Below, in pieces: positions 16,617-24,392 of a stretch of DNA of 46,919 nucleotides. The DNA comes from an uncultured Lachnospiraceae bacterium (GTDB lineage Bacteria; Bacillota; Clostridia; Lachnospirales; Lachnospiraceae). Both the position numbers and the translations under genes were made by a program. The stretch spans positions 1 through 46,919 of the forward strand of contig CAJURF010000022.1 of NCBI GenBank assembly GCA_910588825.1, written 5' to 3'. The notes under the pieces were generated by a model that saw only the letters and a list, made by a program, of their open reading frames with translations, had not been told where the DNA came from and did no database searches. The number at the start of each line of letters is the position of its first letter. The first letter of the stretch is position 1.

Positions 16617-17555
16617 CTATATGTATGCGATTTTCTGAATGGAAATCTGCGAAGCGATTTTCTCCATATCTTCCATTACAAAGAACCCAGTTTCCTCCCG
16701 CATTGCCGCAGCCGCAGAAATAGCGCTGGCCAGTTTATGGGTCTCTGTAATAGGAAGCCCCCTCTCAAAGCCAATGGCAAATCCCGCAATCATCGAGTCC
16801 CCGCAGCCCACCGTATTAACCGCGTCAATCTTAGGCACAACAGCCCGGTACACTCCTTCGCCGCAGACCAGCAGGGAACCGTCTCCCCCCAAAGAAATCA
16901 CCACAACTTCTATTCCTGCCTGGTGGATCTCTCTCGCCGCGGCAATCAGTTCTTCCTGAGAATCGCACCGGCTTCCCGTCAGCATCCGTATCTCGTCAAT
17001 ATTAGGCTTGACCATGGTTGGCTTTGCCTCTATTCCCATATTCAGCAGCTTCCCGCTGGTGTCCAGGATTACTTTCTTTCCCGCCTTTTTCGCCGCAGCC
17101 ACGATTTCCTGGTAAGCGGTGCCATCTAATCCTTTGGGAACGCTGCCGGAAATAGACACCACGCCTGCTTTTTGAACAAGCTGTTCATACTTTTCCATAA
17201 AAGCCTGAAACTCTGCTTTTGTAACCACAAATCCTGGCTCCAGAAACTCTGTCTGCTTCTGTTTCTGTGTATCCCAGATATTAATACAGGAACGGCTCTC
17301 CCTGTCAAGAAGATAGAAATCACTTTTGATTCCAAATTCCTTCAATGCGTTGACAATATAACCGCCTGCATAACCGCCTGCCAGTCCCGTTGCCACAATT
17401 TCTGCCCCTGCAATGGCGGCCGGTTTGGACACGTTCAGTCCTTTTCCGCCTGGGGTGTAGGTACAGGAAACCACCCGGTTCACTTCCCCCTCCTGAAAAC
17501 CGTCTACCACATACCGTTTGTCAATGGCCGCATTCATTGTCACTGTCAAAATCAT
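16617..17555 (-). CDS. PfkB-family sugar kinase (1-phosphofructokinase / tagatose-6-phosphate kinase type)
   Basis: The product is 312 aa. The N-terminus MILTVTMNAAIDKRYVV and the TPGGKGLNVSKPAAIAGAE segment are typical of the FruK/LacC branch. The catalytic loop reads TVGCGDSMIAGFAIG, in which the usual Gly-Ala-Gly-Asp has Cys instead of Ala. DTSGKLL and KPNIDEIRMLTG complete the fold. It phosphorylates a hexose phosphate (fructose-1-phosphate or tagatose-6-phosphate) in the cytoplasm. There is no PTS gene or regulator next to it, so the exact substrate is open. Its ATG overlaps the stop codon of a degraded DUF3786 reading frame, whose last bases supply GGGAGG as its ribosome binding site. 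Confidence 0.88.
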   Translation of the reverse strand: MILTVTMNAAIDKRYVVDGFQEGEVNRVVSCTYTPGGKGLNVSKPAAIAGAEIVATGLAGGYAGGYIVNALKEFGIKSDFYLLDRESRSCINIWDTQKQKQTEFLEPGFVVTKAEFQAFMEKYEQLVQKAGVVSISGSVPKGLDGTAYQEIVAAAKKAGKKVILDTSGKLLNMGIEAKPTMVKPNIDEIRMLTGSRCDSQEELIAAAREIHQAGIEVVVISLGGDGSLLVCGEGVYRAVVPKIDAVNTVGCGDSMIAGFAIGFERGLPITETHKLASAISAAAAMREETGFFVMEDMEKIASQISIQKIAYI

Positions 17556-17786
17556 AATGTTCCTCCCATCTGTACATTCATTTCTCTCAGCCGGCTGATC
17601 ATCACCTTGCCCACAGTCACCGCGTCCTCCACGGTGAGATGGTGGTCCGCAGCTTTATCCACCAGCATACGCGCCGTCCCGTCAAATTCATCGTCAGCAA
17701 ACCAGATATTCAGCATAACCGGCCAGCGGCGCGCCGTCTGCCATGTCCAGATAATGCAGAAGCACCAGATGATGCCATTGATCTAG
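17552..17786 (-). pseudogene. Remnant of a DUF3786-family gene (internal deletion and frameshift)
   Basis: Two pieces of one protein are readable in different frames on the minus strand. The upstream piece encodes DQWHHLVLLHYLDMADGAPL, and the downstream piece encodes RRWPVMLNIWFADDEF, then ARMLVDKAADHHLTVEDAVT, ending MGGTL-stop at 17554-17552. These resemble the middle and C-terminal motifs of DUF3786 proteins, which are normally about 200 aa. The stretch between them, and the N-terminus, are missing, with the junction near 17725. The last codons overlap the sugar kinase start. The family call comes from memory of the motifs and is moderate; the break is seen directly. Confidence 0.5.
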
Positions 17787-17886
17787 GGACTGCTGTATTT
17801 CTAGTAATATAAGTATACCACAAACCAATTTCTGATCACAGCTTTTTCACCGTCTTATGGGCGGGCAAATAATTGCAATCCACAAA

Positions 17887-17919
17887 GTGCCGGCATGTAT
17901 TTTTTACACATTCCGGCAC
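17887..17919. terminator. GC-rich hairpin, terminator candidate
   Basis: GTGCCGG (17887-17893) pairs with CCGGCAC (17913-17919) around an AT-rich loop. It lies between trxB and the DUF3786 remnant, both on the minus strand, but neither side has a strong T run. Confidence 0.35.
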
Positions 17920-17972
17920 CCGCCTATTATAAGACAGAATTGTTAATAAAATATAACATATTTATTGAATCC

Positions 17973-18065
17973 CCATCCACAGGATATGTGAATATGTGGA
18001 TAATGTGGATAACTTGGTGTATAACTCCAATTTCCTGCGTTTATGGCCCTTCTAAATGTGGATAA
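17973..18065. other. DnaA-box cluster beside an AT-rich tract
   Basis: Three perfect copies of TGTGGATAA, the complement of the DnaA box TTATCCACA, lie at 17995-18003, 18004-18012 (directly adjacent) and 18057-18065, and a 7/9 match in the opposite direction lies at 17973-17981. An AT-rich stretch (about 17940-17970) lies next to them, as at unwinding elements. It sits just beyond the 3' end of trxB in an intergenic region of about 300 bases. No dnaA, dnaN, rpmH or parAB gene is near, so it is not the usual origin. Confidence 0.6.
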
Positions 18066-18090
18066 CTTTTGGGACGAGCGGTTGAAATAT

Positions 18091-19056
18091 CTACATTGTT
18101 TTACACACCTTTACATTTTCATATATTTCAACATATTCCAGTGCAGAAGCCGCTGCATTGGCGCCGTCCGCCGCAGCCGTGACGATCTGGCGCAGGGGTT
18201 TGGTCCGTATATCCCCTGCCGCGAAGATTCCCGGCGTATCCGTCCTGCAGTCCTCTCCTGCCACAAAATACCCGTTTTCATCTGTGGAAGCAATGCCCTC
18301 CAGCCCTTGATTATTGGGCACTACGCCGATTGCGATAAAGATTCCGTCCACCAAAAGTTCCCTGCTGCCTTCCTCTTTGTTATCCACATCCGGCTGAGTA
18401 TGCCGTATCTTCACCCCTGTCACATGGTCCTCTCCCAGAATCTCATCCACCTGGCTGTCCCAGAGGATTTCCACATTAGTAAGCTCCATCAGACGGTCCT
18501 GGAGAATCCTTGCTGCCCGCAGCTGGTCTCTCCTGTGAATCAGATACACTTTCCGGCAGACCCTGGACAGGAAAATGGCATCCTCCACTGCCGCATCTCC
18601 CCCGCCCACAACAGCTGTAACTTTATCTTTAAAAAATGCTCCATCGCAGGCAGCGCAGTAGGATACCCCCATCCCCGCCAGCTCCTGCTCTTTCGGCACG
18701 CCCAAAAGTCTGGGATGAGCTCCGGCAGCAATGATGACTGTCGTGGACAGATATGTTTTCTCCTCCGTCACAATTCGAAAGAAACCGTCTTCTCTGTGAA
18801 TTTTGCCGGCCTCACCCTGCTCAATACAAAGTCCCAGGCTCTTTGCATGATTTTCGAAAGCCTCCCCCAGTTCGATCCCGCTGATGTGAGAGATCCCCGG
18901 ATAGTTATCCACTTCATAAGTATTCAGCACCTGGCCGCCGCTCACATAATTTTTTTCCAGCAGCACCGTCTCAAGCCCTGCTCTCACCCCGTAGATTCCC
19001 GCTGTAATCCCCGCCGGACCTGCTCCCAAAATAACCAGATCATATTTTTTACTCAT
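18091..19056 (-). CDS. trxB: Thioredoxin-disulfide reductase
   Basis: The product is 321 aa. I set the start at 19056 (MSKKYDLVILGAGPAG) because GAAAGGGG precedes it; 22 further open codons upstream lack a site. The FAD-binding GAGPAG, the redox-active CAAC in YCAACDGAFF, the NADPH-binding GGGDAAVEDA and the C-terminal GIFAAGDIRTKPLRQ are all present. It is a flavoprotein that reduces thioredoxin. Two thioredoxin genes lie elsewhere in the window (29181 and 41434), together with a ferredoxin-thioredoxin-reductase-like protein, so the cell has two possible electron sources for thioredoxin. Some clostridial TrxB-like enzymes use reduced ferredoxin or flavin instead of NADPH; the GGGDAA motif here argues for a nucleotide site. 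Confidence 0.93.
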   Translation of the reverse strand: MSKKYDLVILGAGPAGITAGIYGVRAGLETVLLEKNYVSGGQVLNTYEVDNYPGISHISGIELGEAFENHAKSLGLCIEQGEAGKIHREDGFFRIVTEEKTYLSTTVIIAAGAHPRLLGVPKEQELAGMGVSYCAACDGAFFKDKVTAVVGGGDAAVEDAIFLSRVCRKVYLIHRRDQLRAARILQDRLMELTNVEILWDSQVDEILGEDHVTGVKIRHTQPDVDNKEEGSRELLVDGIFIAIGVVPNNQGLEGIASTDENGYFVAGEDCRTDTPGIFAAGDIRTKPLRQIVTAAADGANAAASALEYVEIYENVKVCKTM

Positions 19057-19139
19057 AATTTCCCCTTTCCAAATTTGATACATAGACACGTCTTTTTTCC
19101 AATAAACTATACAAACAAGCATTATTACGAAAGGATTCC

Positions 19140-20897
19140 ATGAAAAATAAGAAAATCCTTAAAATTACCTATATTTCACTGGCCCTGCTCCTGGCGCTGT
19201 GCCTGGGGATACTGGCAGGATACGGCTCTAAGCACTGGGCCTTCAGCGAAAACGGACGTTTTCAAAAATTCGCTGACAATTTATTTCTGAAAGAAGTATC
19301 TGCCAATACCCTGAATCTCCACTATACACTGGCCCATCCGGAGGAATACGGCATTACAGACTATGTGGTCTCCCTGGGCAGTGTGTCCGTACGGCCCAAT
19401 CCGGACCAGTATGAAACCATGGAACACTACATACAAACACTTCAAAATTTCAACTACAAGCGATTATCATCAGAAAACCAGATCACCCTTGACATGCTGC
19501 TTCTCTATTTCACAACAGAAAAATCCTCCCAAAAATTCCACTATCTGGAGGAACCTCTGGGTGAATCTCTGGGGATTCAGGCACAGCTTCCCGTACTCCT
19601 GGCAGAATATGCCTTCTATGATAAACAGGACATTGCCGATTATCTGAAACTTCTCCAGACCATAGATACTTATTATGAAGAACTCCTGGCATTTGAACAG
19701 GCCAAGGCACAGCAGGGGGTACTGATGAGCGATGCCTCTCTGGAAGGTATTATAGCCCAATGCCGGGAATTTATTGCAGATCCCCAGAATAATTTCCTGG
19801 AAGAAGTCTTTCGGGACAAATTAACAGAATTTTCACAAAATACGGCCCCTCTTTCTAAAAAAGAAATTGAAGCCTGTGTGGATGCCCACAAACAGGCTCT
19901 CAAAGAGCATGTGATTCCCGCCTATGAAACCCTCATCCAGGGACTAAATGCCCTGAAAGGCAGGGGGACAAACGAAAACGGCCTGCGCCATTATCCCAAC
20001 GGCCGCGCCTATTACCAGTACCTGCTCCAGAGCCAGGTGGGTGTGTACACAACCGTAGACGCCATCGAAAAACAGCTGTACACCCAGCTTATGGAAGATT
20101 ATCAGGAACTGGGCAGCCTGCTGCGGGAAAAGCCATCCCTGGTCTCCCAGGTATACAATAATGATTTTACCATAGAATCCCCCCAGCAGGCCCTGAAATC
20201 CCTGGAAGCAGCATATGTCAAGGATTTCCCTGCCCTTTCAGATATAAACTACCAGGTAAAATATGTCCATCCCTCCCTGGCCGGATTTTTGAGCCCTGCT
20301 TTTTACCTGACCCCGCCTGCTGATACCCTGTCCCCCAACACCATCTATATCAATCAGGCCAGCCAGACCTCTGACCTGGAATTATTCACCACATTGGCCC
20401 ACGAAGGATTCCCCGGACATCTGTATCAAGCACTTTATTTCCAGCAGAGCCGCCCTCTGGCCATCCGCAGCCTTATCAGTTTCGGAGGGTACGTGGAGGG
20501 CTGGGCCACTTACGTGGAATCTTTCGGCTCCCGGTATGCACCGGCTGACAGTGACCTGACCCGGCTCTTATGGCTGAACCGTTCTGTAAATCTGTGCATC
20601 TACTCCCTCTTAGACGTGGGAATCCACTACTACGGCTGGACTATAGACAATGCGGCTCAATATCTAAGACCCTTTGGAATCACCGACAGCAGTTTGGTAC
20701 AGGACATTTTCCAGTCTGTGGTGGAAACCCCCGCCAATTATCTGCGCTACTATCTAGGAGCCCTGAATTTCACCCAGCTCTCCCAGGAAATGCAGGTAAA
20801 AGAGGGGACCCGCTTTGACATACGAAAGTTTCACAAAAAACTGCTGGAAATCGGCCCTGTACAGTTTCCTGTGCTGCGGAAACACCTGGGATTATAA
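19140..20897 (+). CDS. DUF885 family putative metallo-enzyme, membrane anchored
   Basis: The product is 585 aa. An N-terminal helix (residues 8-28, ITYISLALLLALCLGILAG) anchors it to the membrane with the body outside. The catalytic-type motif THEGFPGH (seen as LAHEGFPGHLYQ) is the zinc-binding signature of DUF885 proteins, which are distantly related to M32/M3-type metallopeptidases, and a later Glu (GGYVEGWATYVESFG) is a likely third ligand. The length is usual for the family. It stands alone, divergent from trxB, with ACGAAAGGA before the ATG. Members are annotated as putative peptidases, but substrates are not established. Confidence 0.85.
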   Translation: MKNKKILKITYISLALLLALCLGILAGYGSKHWAFSENGRFQKFADNLFLKEVSANTLNLHYTLAHPEEYGITDYVVSLGSVSVRPNPDQYETMEHYIQTLQNFNYKRLSSENQITLDMLLLYFTTEKSSQKFHYLEEPLGESLGIQAQLPVLLAEYAFYDKQDIADYLKLLQTIDTYYEELLAFEQAKAQQGVLMSDASLEGIIAQCREFIADPQNNFLEEVFRDKLTEFSQNTAPLSKKEIEACVDAHKQALKEHVIPAYETLIQGLNALKGRGTNENGLRHYPNGRAYYQYLLQSQVGVYTTVDAIEKQLYTQLMEDYQELGSLLREKPSLVSQVYNNDFTIESPQQALKSLEAAYVKDFPALSDINYQVKYVHPSLAGFLSPAFYLTPPADTLSPNTIYINQASQTSDLELFTTLAHEGFPGHLYQALYFQQSRPLAIRSLISFGGYVEGWATYVESFGSRYAPADSDLTRLLWLNRSVNLCIYSLLDVGIHYYGWTIDNAAQYLRPFGITDSSLVQDIFQSVVETPANYLRYYLGALNFTQLSQEMQVKEGTRFDIRKFHKKLLEIGPVQFPVLRKHLGL

Positions 20898-21006
20898 AAA
20901 TTTTGTAAAACCTTCCAGAATACTTTTTCAAGATTCGCTCTATCTTCTTTACAAAAGATTTGTTATAATGGCTGTAATAATTTTGAAGGGACAAAAGGCA
21001 GGCATT

Positions 21007-22434
21007 ATGAAACGTGACAATTTACCACTGGAAATAACAGAAAAGAGCAAATCAAAAATCAGTATGGCCCTTTCCATCATAACCCTTCTGCTCCTCTCCC
21101 TGATTCTCACCCAGGTAGATAAGGCATTTGTAACCGCTGACAAGAAAGCCGCTTCCAATAAGGCCAGGGAAGAACAGCAGAAGGAAGCAGAGGATTCCCA
21201 GGAGACAACTACTTCCTCCGTCAATATTCTGGCTGCGGGAAACAATATATTTGACGACAATATCCTGCTCTCTGGCCAGGCGGATGCGGCTGCCTGGAAT
21301 TACGACCAGCTCTACAGCCTCATCCGGGATCAGATTGGCCAGGCAGATCTGTCCATCGTCTCCCAGGAGTCTGTACTCACCACTGACCACAATCTGACCA
21401 GCGCAGGCCCGGTTTATTCCACCCCTGCGGAAGCTGGCACAGCCCTTGTCAATGCGGGCTTTGATGTCATTGCCAGCGCCACGGACCATGTAGACGACTT
21501 TGGTTCGGAATACATGAACCATATGCTGGAATTCTGGCGCTCTTCCTACCCGGATACTACGGTTTTGGGCGTCCACAATTCCCAGGAGGATGCGGACAGC
21601 ATACGGGTCATTGAGAAAAACCAGATTAAAATTGCCTTTTTAAATTATACATTCGGAAGCAGCACCGGTTCTGCCAAAAATGAGCAGCCTTTCCTGGTGG
21701 ATTACCTGGAAAGGGAAAAGGTAACAAACGCCATCACTCAGGCCAAAAGCATCAGCGACTGTATCATATTCCTGGCCCATTGGGGCACGCTGGATAACGC
21801 TGTCCCCAACGAATATCAGAATCAATGGGCACAGTTTCTGCTTCAGCAGGGGGTAACCGTACTAATCGGCACCCATCCCCAGGTTCTCCAGCCATATCAT
21901 ATGCTTTCCGACGCCAATGGCAACGAAATGCTGGTTTACTATTCTCTGGGAAATCTGGTCTCAGGTGCCCAGTCATCGCCGCAGCTTCTGGGCGGCCTGG
22001 CAAAGTTCACCCTTGAGAAAACCACTTCCGGCGAAACCAGCACCGTGAAAGTTACTGCCAGCGCCTTAGACCCCATCGTCATGCATTATTCAGAAAATAT
22101 GAATATATGTAATGTATATCCCCTGGCCGCGTACACAGACACCCTGGCCCAGAGCCACGGAGTCCTGGCTTTGGATTATTACTCCACCATGGAGGTGTCC
22201 TCTCTGCAGAACCTTTTTAACTACATTATGAATCTTCCGGTCACCCCTTCCGGCGGGCTGAATCTGCTGGATTATTCTTTCAACCCGGATACCACTTTGA
22301 GCGGTCCTGACGGCAGTATCTTATACCCTGGCGAAATCGAGGCCGCCAACTCATCCGACGGCTCCCTGGGCACTCTGCTTCAGGTAATGTCCGGTGAAAT
22401 TTCTGTCTCATCGCAGAATTTACAGACCGAATAA
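21007..22434 (+). CDS. CapA-like (PGA_cap) metallophosphoesterase-fold protein
   Basis: The product is 475 aa. The ATG at 21007 is favoured because a membrane anchor follows directly (about residues 20-38, ISMALSIITLLLLSLILTQ); the open frame before it overlaps the DUF885 gene. A short Lys/Glu/Gln-rich linker leads to the PGA_cap domain, with ILAAGNNIFDDNI, IVSQESVL, DVIASATDHVDDFG, IFLAHWG and IGTHPQVLQPY, then YSLGNLVSG. These follow the CapA/PgsA pattern of calcineurin-like enzymes linked to poly-gamma-glutamate. In the first motif the usual Gly-Asp is Gly-Asn, so metal binding may be altered. No pgsB or pgsC gene is nearby. It ends in a 15-base overlap with convergent tatD. Confidence 0.85.
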   Translation: MKRDNLPLEITEKSKSKISMALSIITLLLLSLILTQVDKAFVTADKKAASNKAREEQQKEAEDSQETTTSSVNILAAGNNIFDDNILLSGQADAAAWNYDQLYSLIRDQIGQADLSIVSQESVLTTDHNLTSAGPVYSTPAEAGTALVNAGFDVIASATDHVDDFGSEYMNHMLEFWRSSYPDTTVLGVHNSQEDADSIRVIEKNQIKIAFLNYTFGSSTGSAKNEQPFLVDYLEREKVTNAITQAKSISDCIIFLAHWGTLDNAVPNEYQNQWAQFLLQQGVTVLIGTHPQVLQPYHMLSDANGNEMLVYYSLGNLVSGAQSSPQLLGGLAKFTLEKTTSGETSTVKVTASALDPIVMHYSENMNICNVYPLAAYTDTLAQSHGVLALDYYSTMEVSSLQNLFNYIMNLPVTPSGGLNLLDYSFNPDTTLSGPDGSILYPGEIEAANSSDGSLGTLLQVMSGEISVSSQNLQTE

Positions 22435-23187
22435 CTTTTTGGCATTGGCGCTTGTCACATCCACCACCTGGTCATAGGATATCCCTTTTAAATTTGCCAG
22501 TTCTTTGGCGATATAGGGAAGATTCAGCGAAGAATTCCGTTTTCCCCTGTTGGGAACTGGGGACAGATATGGACAGTCTGTCTCCAGCACCAGCTGCGTA
22601 AGGGGCGCATATTCAGCCACCTCTTTCAGCTTCCTGGCATTGGAAAAGGTTATCACTCCTCCTATTCCCAAAAAAAGCCCCATATTCAAATATTCCCTGG
22701 CGATCTCCACCGAATAGGAAAAACAGTGGATAATCCCCCCATACATTTCCCCCGCCCTCAGCTCTTTCATCATCTGCAGGGTATCTTGTGCCGCATCCCG
22801 GCTGTGTATGATAAACGGTTTCTTCTCCTGTCTGGCAATCTCCATCTGCGCGCAGAACCATTCTTTCTGCACCTGATGGCTTTCTTTATTCCAATGATAG
22901 TCCAGCCCGATCTCTCCAACGGCCACAGCCTTTGGATGGCACAAAAGCCGGCGTATCTTCTCCAGAACCTGCCCGTCCATATCCCCAACCTCATCCGGGT
23001 GCACACCGATAGCTCCATATACAAAGGGATATTTTTCCATCAGGCGGACCGTATCCTCTATACTCTCCACTGTAGAACACACATTAACCACTGACTCAAC
23101 ACCAGAATCCTGAAGAGAATTAAGCAGCTCCTCCCGGTCTTCATCAAACGCTTCATCGTCGTAGTGCGCATGGCTTTCAAAAATCAT
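22420..23187 (-). CDS. tatD: TatD-family metal-dependent hydrolase (DNase)
   Basis: The product is 255 aa. The start at 23187 has AAGGAGAAG just upstream; five more open codons precede it. The metal-binding motifs are HAHYDDEAF at the N-terminus, GEIGLDYHW, FIIHSRDA, IIHCFSYS and ETDCPYLSP. TatD proteins are cytoplasmic metal-dependent 3'-5' DNases or related amidohydrolases, present in most Firmicutes and often beside metG or ksgA; here it is alone. Its last 15 bases overlap the end of the convergent CapA-like gene, so neither gene has its own terminator in the space between them. Confidence 0.93.
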   Translation of the reverse strand: MIFESHAHYDDEAFDEDREELLNSLQDSGVESVVNVCSTVESIEDTVRLMEKYPFVYGAIGVHPDEVGDMDGQVLEKIRRLLCHPKAVAVGEIGLDYHWNKESHQVQKEWFCAQMEIARQEKKPFIIHSRDAAQDTLQMMKELRAGEMYGGIIHCFSYSVEIAREYLNMGLFLGIGGVITFSNARKLKEVAEYAPLTQLVLETDCPYLSPVPNRGKRNSSLNLPYIAKELANLKGISYDQVVDVTSANAKKLFGL

Positions 23188-23265
23188 AACTTCTCCTTCC
23201 ACATCTAAATAGGTATCTGTCTTTATTCATTAATTCATTGTAACAGATATTCCCAGGAAAAAGTA

Positions 23266-23377
23266 TTGTAAATTCTCAAAAAAAACGTTAATATTATTAT
23301 CATATATACATACAGGAATGCATCTGAACATTCATTTACGCCAAAAGGAACTGCGGGAAAATAACTGACGCAGTTCC
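23266..23377 (+). promoter_or_regulatory. Promoter and leader hairpin of ispE
   Basis: TTGTAA (23266-23271), 17 bp, TAATAT (23289-23294) form a promoter candidate. The leader contains a perfect 9-bp hairpin (GGAACTGCG at 23347-23355 with CGCAGTTCC at 23369-23377), which ends only six bases before the AGGAG ribosome binding site, so it could affect translation. Confidence 0.5.
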
Positions 23378-23392
23378 AAAACAGGAGAAATC

Positions 23393-24286
23393 ATGAGATT
23401 AAAAGCACTGGCAAAAATCAATCTGGGACTGGATATTTTAAGAAAACGGGACGACGGGTATCATGAAGTCCGAATGGTAATGCAGACCATACAGATGTAT
23501 GATATTCTTGATATCTACAAATGTTCCCAGCCTGGCATTCATTTAAAAACCAACCTTCCCTATGTTCCCACTGACCAGCGGAATCTGGTGTATAAAGCCG
23601 CCAGTCTGCTTATGGAAGAATTTCATATTAAATGTGGACTGCAGATTGCTTTAGAAAAATTTATCCCTGTATCCGCGGGAATGGCAGGGGGAAGCTCTGA
23701 TGCGGCTGCCACCTTAATCGCAGTGAACCGTTTGTTCCATCTGGGACTTTCCAAAGAAGATTTAATGGCGAGAGGCCTGGCAATCGGGGCTGACGTGCCT
23801 TACTGCGTCATGCGCGGCACAGCCCTTGCAGAAGGCATTGGGGAAAAGCTCACCATGCTGCCCCCTGCCCCGGGATGCTATGTACTCATCGGCAAGCCGC
23901 CCATCAACGTTTCCACCCGGCAGGCCTACGAATCGCTGAATCTGTCTCAAATCCAGCATCATCCGGATATTTACAGTCTGGTGCAGGCGATCCGGGACTA
24001 CGATTTGGAAGCCATGCTGCCCCACATGGAAAATGTATTCGAACCAGGAATTATCAATGAATATCCTGTCATCGGGGAAATAAAAAAGCTAATGCTGGAA
24101 AACGGTGCCCTTCACGCCATGATGAGTGGAAGCGGCCCTTCTGTATTCGGCATCTTCCGTTCCCGCTCAGCTGCGGGAAGAGCCGCCGGCATACTGCGGA
24201 AAAGCCAGCTGGCCCGCACGGTCTTTACCACCCGGCTGTTCAACACTGCACAGAGACCGCCTGCACCGCCGTCATCCTCTGCTTAA
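23393..24286 (+). CDS. ispE: 4-diphosphocytidyl-2-C-methyl-D-erythritol kinase
   Basis: The product is 297 aa. IspE phosphorylates CDP-methylerythritol in the MEP pathway for isoprenoid precursors. The GHMP-kinase features are clear: the N-terminal LRLKALAKINLGLDIL with the catalytic Lys, the ATP loop PVSAGMAGGSSDAAATL, and the C-terminal MMSGSGPSVFGIF. ACAGGAG precedes the start. The gene stands directly ahead of the germination operon and is separated from it by a terminator. Finding IspE indicates use of the MEP route, as expected for Clostridia. The last 15 residues (QRPPAPPSSSA) are a Pro/Ser-rich tail beyond the usual end. Confidence 0.95.
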   Translation: MRLKALAKINLGLDILRKRDDGYHEVRMVMQTIQMYDILDIYKCSQPGIHLKTNLPYVPTDQRNLVYKAASLLMEEFHIKCGLQIALEKFIPVSAGMAGGSSDAAATLIAVNRLFHLGLSKEDLMARGLAIGADVPYCVMRGTALAEGIGEKLTMLPPAPGCYVLIGKPPINVSTRQAYESLNLSQIQHHPDIYSLVQAIRDYDLEAMLPHMENVFEPGIINEYPVIGEIKKLMLENGALHAMMSGSGPSVFGIFRSRSAAGRAAGILRKSQLARTVFTTRLFNTAQRPPAPPSSSA

Positions 24287-24316
24287 TAGAATAAGAAATA
24301 AAAAACCGCGCATACT

Positions 24317-24347
24317 AAAAGAGATTCCTTCGGGTATCTCTTTTTTT
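24317..24347 (+). terminator. Intrinsic terminator after ispE
   Basis: AAAGAGAT and ATCTCTTT form a stem around a TCCTTCGGGT loop and run into seven T's. It separates ispE from the germination operon. Confidence 0.8.
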
Positions 24348-24392
24348 GTACCAGAAGCCGCCTTTCACAGAACAATTTTACGGAGGTATGAC

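Noticed and set aside
17940..18065. Calling the DnaA-box cluster oriC
   Set aside because: No dnaA, dnaN, recF, rpmH or parAB genes are nearby; kept only as a DnaA-binding candidate.
18043..19143. Long plus-strand frame (366 codons) opposite trxB
   Set aside because: trxB is unambiguous on the minus strand; the antisense frame has no domain and no ribosome binding site.
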